Under the pieces are notes generated by a model that did no database searches, was not told the origin of the DNA, and was given only the letters and a program-made list of their open reading frames with translations. A program made the translations under genes and the position numbers. A stretch of 64,000 nucleotides of DNA, from positions 317,837 to 381,836 of the forward strand of contig CBFHON010000001.1 of the NCBI GenBank assembly GCA_965657505.1, written 5' to 3'. This document shows positions 44,023-53,031 of the stretch, piece after piece. The DNA comes from TMED109 sp002171375 (GTDB lineage: Bacteria; Pseudomonadota; Alphaproteobacteria; TMED109). Position 1 is the first letter of the stretch; the number at the start of each line of letters is the position of its first letter.

Positions 44023-45441
44023 ATGTTTAAAAAGGGCGAGCAAGACGTACTGTCTGCATTAGATCAAACTAATTATGAGAATGAAAGAGTAAAAATTCTT
44101 CTAAATGAACATGAAATGCCTACACATTGGTATAATATTTGTTCTGACTTAAAAACACCACTAGCACCTCCATTAAATCCAGGAACAGGAGAGCCTATTG
44201 GACCAGAAGACCTTGCTCCGTTATTTCCAATGGAATTAATTATGCAAGAGGTTAGTACTGATAGAGAAATTGAAATTCCAGATCAAGTTAGAGAAATTTA
44301 TAGACAATGGCGACCTAGTCCACTTTATAGAGCTAGAAAGTTAGAGAAAGCTCTAGATACACCAGCTAAAATTTATTATAAATATGAAGGGGTAAGTCCC
44401 TCAGGCAGTCATAAACCTAATACTGCTGTTCCTCAAGCATATTATAATAAACAAGAAGGAGTTAAAAGGCTAACTACTGAAACGGGTGCAGGGCAATGGG
44501 GATCTTCCTTAGCTTTTGCTGGATCAATATTTGGTTTAGAAGTTGATGTATATATGGTTAAAGTTAGTTTTAATCAAAAGCCATATAGAAGGGCTTTAAT
44601 GGAAAGTTTTGGAGCTAGATGTGTTGCAAGTCCGAGTAATGAAACTGAATCTGGGAAAGCTATTTTAAAAGACAGTCCAGATAGTACAGGAAGTCTTGGG
44701 ATAGCTATTTCAGAGGCTGTCGAAATGGCAGCTCAAAGAGATGATACTAAGTATGCATTAGGTAGTGTATTAAACCATGTATTATTACATCAAACCATAA
44801 TTGGGCAAGAAAGTATGAAGCAGTTAGAAATTGCTGGAGACGAGCCTGATGTTATAGTTGGATGTACAGGTGGTGGTTCAAATTTTGCTGGTATAGCTTT
44901 TCCATTCATTGGTCGAAATTTAAGAGGAGAAAGTAAAACAAGGATAGTTGCAGTTGAACCAGCAAATTGTCCTACTTTAACTAAAGGTAAATATGCTTAT
45001 GACTTTGGTGATACAGGACACTTAACTCCTTTAGTAAAAATGCACACTTTAGGTTCAGCTTTTGTTCCACCAGGTTTTCATGCAGGTGGTTTAAGATATC
45101 ATGGTATGTCGCCTTTAGTGAGTCATTTAGCTAATGAAAATGAAATAGAGTGTACCTCTTATAAACAATTGGAATGCTTTGAAGCTGGAGTAACTTTTGC
45201 TAAAGCTGAGGGTATACTTCCTGCTCCTGAAGCAAATCATGCAGTAAAAGGTGCAATTGTAGAAGCTCTTAAGGCTAAAGAGGAAGGCCAAAGTAAGACG
45301 ATTTTATTTAATTTGTGTGGTCATGGTCATTTTGATATGCAAGCATATACAGATTATTTTGGTGGAAAACTTAAAGATCAAGACTATGATGAAAGTGAAG
45401 TTGCAATGGCTTTAGCAAATTTACCATCTGTTTCTGCCTAA
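44023..45441 (+). CDS. TrpB2-type PLP-dependent tryptophan synthase beta-like enzyme
   Basis: A 472-residue PLP enzyme of the TrpB2 group. The N-terminal MPTHWYNICSDL and the RPSPLYRARKLEK segment are typical of that group, PLP is held by K131 in SPSGSHKPNTA, and GCTGGGSNFAG binds the phosphate. TrpB2 proteins are longer than TrpB1 and usually act without TrpA on indole and serine or on other beta-substitution substrates. No trpA lies nearby. AAGGGGAGAGG gives a strong ribosome-binding site. Co-transcription with the nitrilase-like gene suggests a shared pathway other than ordinary tryptophan synthesis (inference). Confidence 0.88.
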   Translation: MFKKGEQDVLSALDQTNYENERVKILLNEHEMPTHWYNICSDLKTPLAPPLNPGTGEPIGPEDLAPLFPMELIMQEVSTDREIEIPDQVREIYRQWRPSPLYRARKLEKALDTPAKIYYKYEGVSPSGSHKPNTAVPQAYYNKQEGVKRLTTETGAGQWGSSLAFAGSIFGLEVDVYMVKVSFNQKPYRRALMESFGARCVASPSNETESGKAILKDSPDSTGSLGIAISEAVEMAAQRDDTKYALGSVLNHVLLHQTIIGQESMKQLEIAGDEPDVIVGCTGGGSNFAGIAFPFIGRNLRGESKTRIVAVEPANCPTLTKGKYAYDFGDTGHLTPLVKMHTLGSAFVPPGFHAGGLRYHGMSPLVSHLANENEIECTSYKQLECFEAGVTFAKAEGILPAPEANHAVKGAIVEALKAKEEGQSKTILFNLCGHGHFDMQAYTDYFGGKLKDQDYDESEVAMALANLPSVSA

Positions 45442-46208
45442 TTATTTGTTAAAAAAGTCTTTATTTTTTCTGATATTTCTCTAGGAAATTGAGTATGAGG
45501 ACTGTGCCCACAGTCCTCTAACTCATACCTTTCAACATAACCTTTAGTTTTATTTTCAATACTCTCTAATTGTTTAATAGTTCCGTAAGTATCTTCATTG
45601 CCTTGTATTAGAAGTATTGGGACAGAAATATTATCTAGGTATTCTTCTATATTCCAAGATTTAAATTTTTTAGAAAGCCATGCATTACACCAACCCGTAA
45701 AAGCTCCTTCTGGATCTTTATGATATTTACTAAGTTTTTCTTTTAAATTACTGTTATTCCATTGTTTTTTTGCATTCTTAATGCCTATAATAGAAATATC
45801 TTCTACAAATACATGAGGTGCTTCTAAAATCATTGACTTAACTTTGTTACCATTTCCTGCATATATTAATGCTATTGATGCACCATCCGAGTGGCCCATT
45901 AAAATTGGGTTAGTTATATCTAATAAATTTAAAATTTTAGGAAGATAATTAATTGCTTCTTGGTGCATATAATCAAATGTTCTAGCAACTCTTAATGGAG
46001 AAGAATTGCCCATACCTAATCTTGAATAAACAATTATATCTCGTTTTGTTAAATTATAAATTTCTCTAGGGAAGTTCTTCCATAATGCTACTGAACCTAA
46101 ACCTTCATGAAGAAATACTATTGGTTCAAGAGTAGAGTTTTTATGTATGATAGATTTTACTTCAATTTTAGTATCATCTATCAAAATATAATCATTAATT
46201 TCAGTCAT
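45438..46208 (-). CDS. Alpha/beta hydrolase of the box cluster
   Basis: A 256-residue serine hydrolase with the oxyanion segment FLHEGLGSVALWK and the nucleophile elbow GHSDGAS; a C-terminal DCGHSPH supplies the histidine. Similar hydrolases accompany aromatic-acid gene clusters, where lactone or thioester hydrolysis is proposed. I chose the ATG at 46208, which overlaps the ligase stop as ATGACTGA; an in-frame ATG 69 bases upstream lies inside the ligase gene. Last gene of the flavodoxin-ligase-hydrolase operon. Confidence 0.8.
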   Translation of the reverse strand: MTEINDYILIDDTKIEVKSIIHKNSTLEPIVFLHEGLGSVALWKNFPREIYNLTKRDIIVYSRLGMGNSSPLRVARTFDYMHQEAINYLPKILNLLDITNPILMGHSDGASIALIYAGNGNKVKSMILEAPHVFVEDISIIGIKNAKKQWNNSNLKEKLSKYHKDPEGAFTGWCNAWLSKKFKSWNIEEYLDNISVPILLIQGNEDTYGTIKQLESIENKTKGYVERYELEDCGHSPHTQFPREISEKIKTFLTNN

Positions 46209-47739
46209 TATTAGTTCGTAATTTATATCTTTGGATTTTTCCTGTAGCTGTTTTTGGTAATTCATTAACAAATTCATACCAACGTGGATATTTAAAAGGG
46301 GTTAGTTGATTTTTAACATGATTAGTAAGTGCTAATTTAAGATTCTCAGTTTCTTTAGATTTATTTTTAAGTATAACAAATGCTTTAGGTTTAATTAAAT
46401 TATTGCTATCTCTACTTCCTACAACTGCAGCTTCCAATACCTCTTCATGGCTTTGTAAAGCCGCTTCAACTTCGAAAGGAGATACATACTGACCAGAAAC
46501 CTTCATCATATCATCAGCTCGTCCGCAATATGTATATATTCCATTAACATCTCGTATATATTTATCTCCAGTTTTGGTCCATTCATCTTTAAAAGTTACA
46601 CTAGATTTTTTTGGTTTATTCCAATATGAACTAGCGCTAGATGGTCCTTTTACTTCTAATTCTGCAATCTCATCATCAGAAGCAACTTTTCCATCATCAT
46701 TTATAAGTCTAGCTTCGTAGCCATTAACTGGTTTTCCAGAAGCTCCAGGCGTAATATTATCTATCGTATTTGAAATAAATATATGCAGCATCTCAGTAGA
46801 GCCAATTCCATCTAACACTTTTATTCCAATAAATTTATACCATCTTTCGTATAAATTAGCAGGTAGTGCTTCTCCCGCAGATATGGATAGTCTTAAGGAT
46901 TTAAAAAATGAAGAACTTATTTTAGAATTTAGTAAGGCTGCATAAAGAGTAGGAACTCCAAAAAATAACGTAACTGAATGTTTCTTTATAATATTAGAAA
47001 CAGATTCTGGTGTTGGTCTATCAGACATTAATATAGACGTTGCACCTACACTCATTGGAAAAGTAAGCGCATTTCCTAATCCATAAGCAAAAAATAATTT
47101 AGCTGCAGAGAAGCAAATATCATTATTAGTGATATTTAAAACCTTTTTTGCATAGGTTTCTGCTGTAGCAACTAAACTTTTATGCATATGAAGTGTACCT
47201 TTTGGTGAGCCTGTAGAGCCTGATGAATATAACCAAAAAGCTGTATCACTTTCATGAGTTTCGAAAGGTTTTTCCATATAATGTGTATTTTGGTTAATTA
47301 GGATATTAAGATCTATACAATTTTCATTGCCATTAGAAATAATCAAAATACCATTATCTTTTTGGATTAAAGAATTAAATTTATCTAATAATTTTTCTGA
47401 AACAATCACAGCCTTAGCTTCAGAATCTTCAATCATATATTTATAGTCTTTACTTGGTAATAAAGTATTAATACAAATAGGAATTATTCCAGCCCAAATT
47501 AGGCCTAAAAATACTACGGGATAATTAACATTATCATCCATACATATTATAACTCTATCATTAACATTAATATTAACATTTCTAATAGATGAAGAGAATG
47601 CCTTAATTTTGTTATAAAGTTCGTTATAAGTAATTTTATTATTATTATCTATAAAAGCTATTTTATTAGGGTTGTCTCTAATATTTCTATAGATAAGATC
47701 ATAGGCTGCGTTATAAATTTTATTTTTTTCTGTAATCAT
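46201..47739 (-). CDS. Benzoate-CoA ligase family enzyme
   Basis: A 512-residue acyl-adenylate-forming ligase that would convert benzoate (or a hydroxybenzoate) and CoA to the CoA thioester. The ATP loop is YSSGSTGSPKGTLH, followed by KLFFAYGLGNALTFPMSVGA, a stretch characteristic of benzoate-CoA ligases, then TGDKYIRDVNGIYTYCGR and the C-terminal lysine in LPKTATGKIQRY. The context with boxR, boxC and boxB makes benzoate the likely substrate. It overlaps the hydrolase by 8 bases and follows the flavodoxin gene by 14. Confidence 0.92.
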   Translation of the reverse strand: MITEKNKIYNAAYDLIYRNIRDNPNKIAFIDNNNKITYNELYNKIKAFSSSIRNVNINVNDRVIICMDDNVNYPVVFLGLIWAGIIPICINTLLPSKDYKYMIEDSEAKAVIVSEKLLDKFNSLIQKDNGILIISNGNENCIDLNILINQNTHYMEKPFETHESDTAFWLYSSGSTGSPKGTLHMHKSLVATAETYAKKVLNITNNDICFSAAKLFFAYGLGNALTFPMSVGATSILMSDRPTPESVSNIIKKHSVTLFFGVPTLYAALLNSKISSSFFKSLRLSISAGEALPANLYERWYKFIGIKVLDGIGSTEMLHIFISNTIDNITPGASGKPVNGYEARLINDDGKVASDDEIAELEVKGPSSASSYWNKPKKSSVTFKDEWTKTGDKYIRDVNGIYTYCGRADDMMKVSGQYVSPFEVEAALQSHEEVLEAAVVGSRDSNNLIKPKAFVILKNKSKETENLKLALTNHVKNQLTPFKYPRWYEFVNELPKTATGKIQRYKLRTNND

Positions 47740-47753
47740 ACTTAATCAATATT

Positions 47754-48215
47754 CTATATGTGTTCTTTAATATTATTTGCAAACCAATCTACAGCAACTT
47801 CTTCGGGTAAACTTCCGTCTGAGGCATCATGATAAAAAGGATCTCCTATCTTAGTTGCATTCAGTGAATCAAGCAAATCTGAAAACTTTTTACCTCCATA
47901 GGCAAAAGTATCTCTATATGTCATATCACCAAGACCAAATAATGCATATCTAATATGGTTTAGGTCTGGTGATAAGTCTTTTAATTTATTATAAAATTCT
48001 TGAGCGCTATCTGGTACATCGCCTTGTCCATAAGTAGAAGAACATATTAAAACTGGTCCTTTAGCGTCGGTTAATACATTTGTCTCTATATTATCTATTT
48101 CTATAATATTTGTTTTGATATTATTTTCGCTACAATATTCTGCAATATCTTCAGCAGCCATAAGAGCTGTTCCAGTCATAGTAGCTACTAAAATTAACAG
48201 TTTTTCAGAGTCCAT
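47754..48215 (-). CDS. MioC-like flavodoxin
   Basis: A 153-residue FMN-binding protein of the short flavodoxin/MioC type. The phosphate loop is VATMTGTALMAAEDIA, with flavin-contact loops SSTYGQGDVPDSA and FGLGDMTYRDTFA. It is the first gene of the operon with benzoate-CoA ligase, directly opposite boxR, and no BoxA reductase is present in the window. It may therefore carry electrons to BoxB, but this is inference. AAGGATCT precedes the ATG. Confidence 0.88.
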   Translation of the reverse strand: MDSEKLLILVATMTGTALMAAEDIAEYCSENNIKTNIIEIDNIETNVLTDAKGPVLICSSTYGQGDVPDSAQEFYNKLKDLSPDLNHIRYALFGLGDMTYRDTFAYGGKKFSDLLDSLNATKIGDPFYHDASDGSLPEEVAVDWFANNIKEHI

Positions 48216-48237
48216 CTTATAGATCCTTATTAAATTG

Positions 48238-48270
48238 TTTACATTTTTAACTTACATGCACTATAATGCA
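48238..48270 (+). promoter_or_regulatory. boxR promoter with overlapping BoxR/BzdR-type operator
   Basis: TTTACA (48238-48243) and a perfect TATAAT (48262-48267) are spaced by 18 bases. The dyad ATGCA-CTATAA-TGCAT (TGCA at 48257-48260 and 48267-48270, exactly six bases apart) lies over the -10 box. TGCA-N6-TGCA is the type of site reported for BzdR/BoxR regulators. Bound repressor would block boxR and, by position, also the divergent flavodoxin-ligase operon. Confidence 0.75.
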
Positions 48271-48303
48271 TATATTATCTATCATTAGTTATGAAAGTTG
48301 TAA

Positions 48304-49197
48304 ATGAATAATATAGTAGGCCATAAAAATAATCTCTTATTTGAGTCAAATAACTTTAAAGATGAAGACGATAAAAAAAATATTGGATTAATAGTAAAAA
48401 AATATAGATTAAAAAGAGGGTTAACAAGACAAATTTTAGCCAATAAGTCTGGTATTTCTCTTAGATACTTAGCTCAATTAGAAAGTGGAAATGGAAACCC
48501 CTCTATATCTATAATCACTGATATTGCATATGCATTAAATATTTCATTATATCAATTTTTTTCTAATGGTGAAAATAAAGTTAATTTTGATTTAATTGAT
48601 CACAGGCTTAATAGTTTTAATCCTATACAAAAAAGTAAAGTTTTTGATTTAATAAATGATATTTATAAGGAAAATAAGAGTAATAAAAATAAAAATAAAA
48701 TAGCTTTAATAGGTTTAAGAGGAGCTGGAAAGTCCACTTTAGGCAATATGCTACATAAAGAGTTTAACTATCCACTATTTGAAGCAACTAACGAAATAGA
48801 AAATTTAGGGGGTATGAATATTAATGAGATTATTGAATTAGGTGGACAAGGCATGTACAGACGATTTGAATTTGATGTGGTTAAAACATTATGTAAAAGT
48901 CATAAAAAATTAATACTTCTAGCAGGCGGTAGTATTGTTTCAGAATATAAAACCTTTAATTATGTTTTAAACAATTACTTCACTATTTGGATTAAGGCTA
49001 GCCCAAAAGAACATATGCAGAGGGTTTTAAATCAGGGAGATTCAAGACCAATGAGTTCAAATCCTAGAGCAATGGATGATTTAAACAATATATTAAATGA
49101 AAGAGTTACTCTTTATTCTAAAGCTGATTTAACTATTAATACTGAAAACATATCGATAGGTGAATCTTATAAAAAATTAAAGACTAAGCTATTTTAA
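48304..49197 (+). CDS. boxR: BoxR/BzdR-type benzoyl-CoA-responsive repressor
   Basis: A 297-residue regulator with the two-domain design special to BoxR/BzdR: an XRE-type helix-turn-helix (about residues 27-82, LTRQILANKSGISLRYLAQLESG) joined to a shikimate-kinase-like domain with the P-loop GLRGAGKS (137-144). In characterised members benzoyl-CoA binds the kinase-like domain and releases DNA. Matching TGCA-N6-TGCA dyads lie upstream of boxR and of boxC, supporting autoregulation and pathway control. Confidence 0.95.
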   Translation: MNNIVGHKNNLLFESNNFKDEDDKKNIGLIVKKYRLKRGLTRQILANKSGISLRYLAQLESGNGNPSISIITDIAYALNISLYQFFSNGENKVNFDLIDHRLNSFNPIQKSKVFDLINDIYKENKSNKNKNKIALIGLRGAGKSTLGNMLHKEFNYPLFEATNEIENLGGMNINEIIELGGQGMYRRFEFDVVKTLCKSHKKLILLAGGSIVSEYKTFNYVLNNYFTIWIKASPKEHMQRVLNQGDSRPMSSNPRAMDDLNNILNERVTLYSKADLTINTENISIGESYKKLKTKLF

Positions 49198-49198
49198 T

Positions 49199-49229
49199 TT
49201 GATATTTTTAAATAGTGCATTATATTGCA
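49199..49229 (+). promoter_or_regulatory. boxC promoter with second BoxR/BzdR-type operator
   Basis: TTGATA (49199-49204) and TATATT (49221-49226) are spaced by 16 bases. A perfect dyad GTGCA-TTATAT-TGCAC (TGCA at 49216-49219 and 49226-49229, again six bases apart) covers the -10 box. It lies between boxR and boxC, 19 bases before the chosen boxC start. Repression of boxCB by BoxR is the direct prediction. Confidence 0.72.
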
Positions 49230-49247
49230 CTTTATTGGGAGACTATT

Positions 49248-50897
49248 ATGATAACTTTCGACAGAGAACCTGATAGCTATAAACATTGGAAAGTAGATGT
49301 AAATGAAAATAGAGCTACTTTATTTTTAGATGTTTCTGAAAAAGATGGCATAAAACCAGGTTACGATTTAAAACTTAATTCCTATGATTTAGGAGTGGAT
49401 ATTGAGTTAAATGATATCGTACAAAGAATTAGATTTGAACATCCTAAAGTTAAAGTAGTTGTTATTACTTCAAATCAAGAAAAAAACTTCTCAGCCGGAG
49501 CTAATATTTATATGTTAGGACAATCCGAACATACTTGGAAAGTAAATTTTTGTAAGTTTACAAATGAAACTAGAAATGGTTTCGAGGATTCAAGCTATTC
49601 AGGCTCCATAAAATTTATTGCAGCTGTAAATGGAATTTGTGCTGGCGGAGGATATGAAGTAGCTCTCGCATGTGATGAAATATTACTTGTAGACGATAGA
49701 TCAAGCACAGTTAGTTTACCTGAAGTTCCCCTATTAGGTGTTCTACCTGGAACGGGAGGCGTTACTAGATTGATAGATAAAAGAAAAGTAAGAAAAGATA
49801 TTGCTGATATTTTTTGTACTAATGCTGATGGAGTTAGGGGAAAGAAAGCAGTTGACTGGAAACTTGTTGATTATATTGCTCCTCCTTCAAAGTTTGATGA
49901 TCTTATAAATGAAAGAGTATCAAAAGTTACAGCTTCAGTTAAATTACGTAATGGTGAAAATGGTATTAAACTAAAAGCTTTAAATAGAAATATTACAAAT
50001 GAAGGAATAGATTACGATACTATAAAAGCTAAAATAAATAGAGAAGATAGAATAGCTAATATTCATATAATTGGGCCTAAATCAGATGATGTTATAGATA
50101 TTAATGAAGTTGTAAAAATGGGAAGTAATTGGTGGGCACTAAAATTTGCTAGAGAATTAGAAGATTTAATCTTGTTATTAAGAACTAATGAGTTAGAGGT
50201 AGGAGTTTTAACTATTACATCAGAAGGTAGTACTGATGATATTTTAAGTGTTACATCAATATTAGAAGACAATAAAAATATTTGGTTCATTAATGAAATA
50301 ACTGGTTTACTAAGAAGAACTTTATCTAGATTAGATATGTCTTCAAGGTCAATTTTTACTATAATTGATAATAATAGTTGTTTCTCTGGACTTTTGGCGG
50401 AGCTATTATTTGCTGCCGATAGAACTTATATGCTTAATAATGCTATGTCTCCAGAAAATACTAAGGGTCCTTTTATTACATTAAGTGATATTAATTTTAT
50501 TTCTTTAGAAATGGTAAATGGTTTATCTAGACTAGCTACAAGATTTAATAATGATGAACCAAAACTTAACGCATTACGTAAAACCGTAGGTAAGAAGTTA
50601 AATGCAGAAGAAGCATTTGAAGAAGAATTAATAACAGTTATTCCTGATGACTTAGATTGGAACGAAGAAATTAGACTAAGCGTTGAAGAAAGAACAAGTT
50701 TTTCCCCGGATGCATTAACTGGACTTGAAGCTAATTTAAGATTTCCTGGAAAAGAAACTTGTGAGACTAAAATATTTGGAAGGCTTACTGCTTGGCAAAA
50801 CTGGATATTTAATAGACCTAACGCTGTAAGTGAAAAAGGTGCTTTAAAGTTATTTGGAACTGGTTCCAGAGCAAAATTTGATAATAAGAGGGTATAA
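49248..50897 (+). CDS. boxC: 2,3-epoxybenzoyl-CoA dihydrolase (benzoyl-CoA-dihydrodiol lyase) BoxC
   Basis: BoxC opens the ring of 2,3-epoxybenzoyl-CoA, adding two waters and releasing formate and 3,4-dehydroadipyl-CoA semialdehyde. The 549-residue protein is an enlarged crotonase: SAGANIYMLGQ and NGICAGGGYEVALACDEI form the oxyanion and CoA pocket, and LPEVPLLGVLPGTGGVTRL follows. I chose the ATG at 49248 because GGGAG lies six bases upstream and the operator sits just before it; an in-frame ATG at 49215 would lie over the operator. boxB begins 2 bases after its stop. Confidence 0.96.
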   Translation: MITFDREPDSYKHWKVDVNENRATLFLDVSEKDGIKPGYDLKLNSYDLGVDIELNDIVQRIRFEHPKVKVVVITSNQEKNFSAGANIYMLGQSEHTWKVNFCKFTNETRNGFEDSSYSGSIKFIAAVNGICAGGGYEVALACDEILLVDDRSSTVSLPEVPLLGVLPGTGGVTRLIDKRKVRKDIADIFCTNADGVRGKKAVDWKLVDYIAPPSKFDDLINERVSKVTASVKLRNGENGIKLKALNRNITNEGIDYDTIKAKINREDRIANIHIIGPKSDDVIDINEVVKMGSNWWALKFARELEDLILLLRTNELEVGVLTITSEGSTDDILSVTSILEDNKNIWFINEITGLLRRTLSRLDMSSRSIFTIIDNNSCFSGLLAELLFAADRTYMLNNAMSPENTKGPFITLSDINFISLEMVNGLSRLATRFNNDEPKLNALRKTVGKKLNAEEAFEEELITVIPDDLDWNEEIRLSVEERTSFSPDALTGLEANLRFPGKETCETKIFGRLTAWQNWIFNRPNAVSEKGALKLFGTGSRAKFDNKRV

Positions 50898-50899
50898 AA

Positions 50900-52330
50900 A
50901 TGACTAATTTAAACTATCAAGAAAAAATTCCTAATAATGTTGATCTAAGTACAGATTTATCTCTACAGAGGGCTTTAGAACATTGGCAACCAAAGTTTAA
51001 GAACTGGTGGACGGAAATGGGCCCTGAAGGCTTCCAGGCATCCGATGTATATTTAAGAACAGCAACATCTGTTGATGCAGATGGTTGGGCTACTTATGGT
51101 AAAGTAAAAATGCCTGAATACAGATGGGGTATATTTCTTAATGATAAAGTTGAAGAAAGAAAAATACATTTTGGTGATAATATTGGTAAGCCAGTGTGGC
51201 AACAAGTTCCTGGAGATTACAGGTCAATTTTAAGAAGACTTATAGTAACTCAAGGAGATACAGAACCAGCTTCAGTTGAACAACAAAGAGAATTAGGTAA
51301 GACATGTCCTTCTTTATTTGATTTAAGAAACCTTTTTCAGGTTAATGTTGAAGAGGGCAGACATTTATGGGCTATGGTTTATTTATTACATGCATACTTT
51401 GGAAGAGATGGCAGGGAAGAAGCTGAGGCATTGTTAGAAAGAAATTCTGGAGATGTTGACAATCCAAGGATACTTGGAACTTTTAATGAGCCAATAACTG
51501 ATTGGGTTAGTTTCTTTATGTTTACATATTTTACTGATAGAGATGGTAAATATCAGCTGAAATCTCTAGCTGAAAGTAGTTTTGATCCCCTTGCAAGAAC
51601 ATGCCAGTTTATGCTTACTGAGGAAGCGCATCATATGCAAGTAGGAGAAACCGGTATAACTAGAATGATTCAAAGAACTTTGGAAGTTATGAATGAATTA
51701 AAAACTGATTCAATTGATGCTATAAGAAATGCTGGTGCTATAGACTTACAGACCATTCAAAGATATATAAATTTTTGGTTTTCCTCTTCTTTAGACCTAT
51801 TTGGATCTGAAATATCATCTAACTCGGCTACAGCTTTCGCTAACGGACTCAAAGGTAGACCTGATGAGATGCGATATGAAGATCATTCTGAAAAGAACTC
51901 AACTTTTACTTTTGATGGACTTTCATTAGAAAATACTATTGAAACTCAAACTATTCCTATGAGAAATGCTATGAACGAAATAACGAGAAGAGCTTACGTT
52001 ACTGACTGTGAAGTTGGCTTAAAACGATGGAATAGGTTAATCAAAAAATCTGGCTACAATATCGAACTAAAATTACCTTCTACTAGGTTTAGAAGAAATA
52101 TAGGTATATGGGCAGGAGTGGATGTTAATCCTGATGGTAAAATAATTAGTAAGAATGAGTATGATAATAATCTAGGTTCATGGCTTCCATCAGAAAATGA
52201 TAAAGAATTTATAAATAGTCTTATGATACAAGTAACAGAAGTAAATAAGACTGCTGGTTGGATTGCAGCCCCTAACAGAGGGATTAATAATATGGATATA
52301 GGTTATGAATATGTGAATTTAAAAAAATAA
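50900..52330 (+). CDS. boxB: Benzoyl-CoA 2,3-epoxidase BoxB
   Basis: BoxB is a class I di-iron oxygenase that epoxidises benzoyl-CoA with O2 and reducing power normally supplied by BoxA. The 476-residue protein has a ferritin-like helical core. By position, the expected iron ligands are E122, E152, H155 (EEGRH), D213, E242 and H245 (EEAHH), all present, each two residues later than in the Azoarcus enzyme as I recall it. It is coupled to boxC and abuts livF on the opposite strand with no gap. The absence of boxA nearby leaves its electron donor open. Confidence 0.96.
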   Translation: MTNLNYQEKIPNNVDLSTDLSLQRALEHWQPKFKNWWTEMGPEGFQASDVYLRTATSVDADGWATYGKVKMPEYRWGIFLNDKVEERKIHFGDNIGKPVWQQVPGDYRSILRRLIVTQGDTEPASVEQQRELGKTCPSLFDLRNLFQVNVEEGRHLWAMVYLLHAYFGRDGREEAEALLERNSGDVDNPRILGTFNEPITDWVSFFMFTYFTDRDGKYQLKSLAESSFDPLARTCQFMLTEEAHHMQVGETGITRMIQRTLEVMNELKTDSIDAIRNAGAIDLQTIQRYINFWFSSSLDLFGSEISSNSATAFANGLKGRPDEMRYEDHSEKNSTFTFDGLSLENTIETQTIPMRNAMNEITRRAYVTDCEVGLKRWNRLIKKSGYNIELKLPSTRFRRNIGIWAGVDVNPDGKIISKNEYDNNLGSWLPSENDKEFINSLMIQVTEVNKTAGWIAAPNRGINNMDIGYEYVNLKK

Positions 52331-53026
52331 TTATATGCCAATCCATTCCTTATGATGGCTAATATTTTTTTTAAAATCTACCTTACTACCGTTCCATTTA
52401 GTTACACCTTTACCTAGAATAGATATTTGGTTAGCTATTTCTAATGCCATATTTACGTTTTGCTCAACTATTAGAAGTGAAATTTTTTCTTTCAAAATAT
52501 TTTTTAAAATTGTGATCAATTCTTTAACTATATTTGGTGCTAATCCTTGAGTAGGCTCATCTAATAAAATTAATTTCGGATTTGTCATAAGAGCTTTACC
52601 TATTGCAAGCATTTGCTGCTCACCACCAGATAAACTAATAGAATTATTATTTAATTTTGTTTTTAATTGGGGAAATGCTTCTAATACCCTATCAATATTC
52701 CATGTTTTATTATTATTATTAATAATATTAAGACTTTCTAATACTGATAATGATGAAAACATACCTCGGTTTTCCGGAACCATTGTAAGACCTATTTCTG
52801 CAATTTCATAAGTAGATAAACCTTCAAGATCTATATTATTAAATGTAATTTTACCAGAAACAGGTTTAGTTAAGTTAACGATAGAACGTAATGTAGTTGA
52901 TTTTCCTGCCCCATTTCTTCCAAGTAAAGCTAAACAACCTGTTTTATTTAAATCAAAATCTACTCCTTGTAATATATGACTTTTACCATAATAAGTATTT
53001 AATTTTTCTATCTTAAGTATTGACAT
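52331..53026 (-). CDS. Branched-chain-type ABC transporter ATPase LivF-like
   Basis: A 231-residue ABC ATPase: Walker A GRNGAGKST, Q-loop in MVPENRGMFSSLSV, signature LSGGEQQMLAIGKAL, Walker B LILLDEPTQGLAP. The PENRG segment after the Q-loop and the short length mark the LivF class. Last gene of a five-gene liv-type operon, 5 bases after the LivG-like gene. It is convergent with boxB, so an aromatic acid such as benzoate is a plausible cargo. Confidence 0.92.
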   Translation of the reverse strand: MSILKIEKLNTYYGKSHILQGVDFDLNKTGCLALLGRNGAGKSTTLRSIVNLTKPVSGKITFNNIDLEGLSTYEIAEIGLTMVPENRGMFSSLSVLESLNIINNNNKTWNIDRVLEAFPQLKTKLNNNSISLSGGEQQMLAIGKALMTNPKLILLDEPTQGLAPNIVKELITILKNILKEKISLLIVEQNVNMALEIANQISILGKGVTKWNGSKVDFKKNISHHKEWIGI

Positions 53027-53031
53027 TAATT

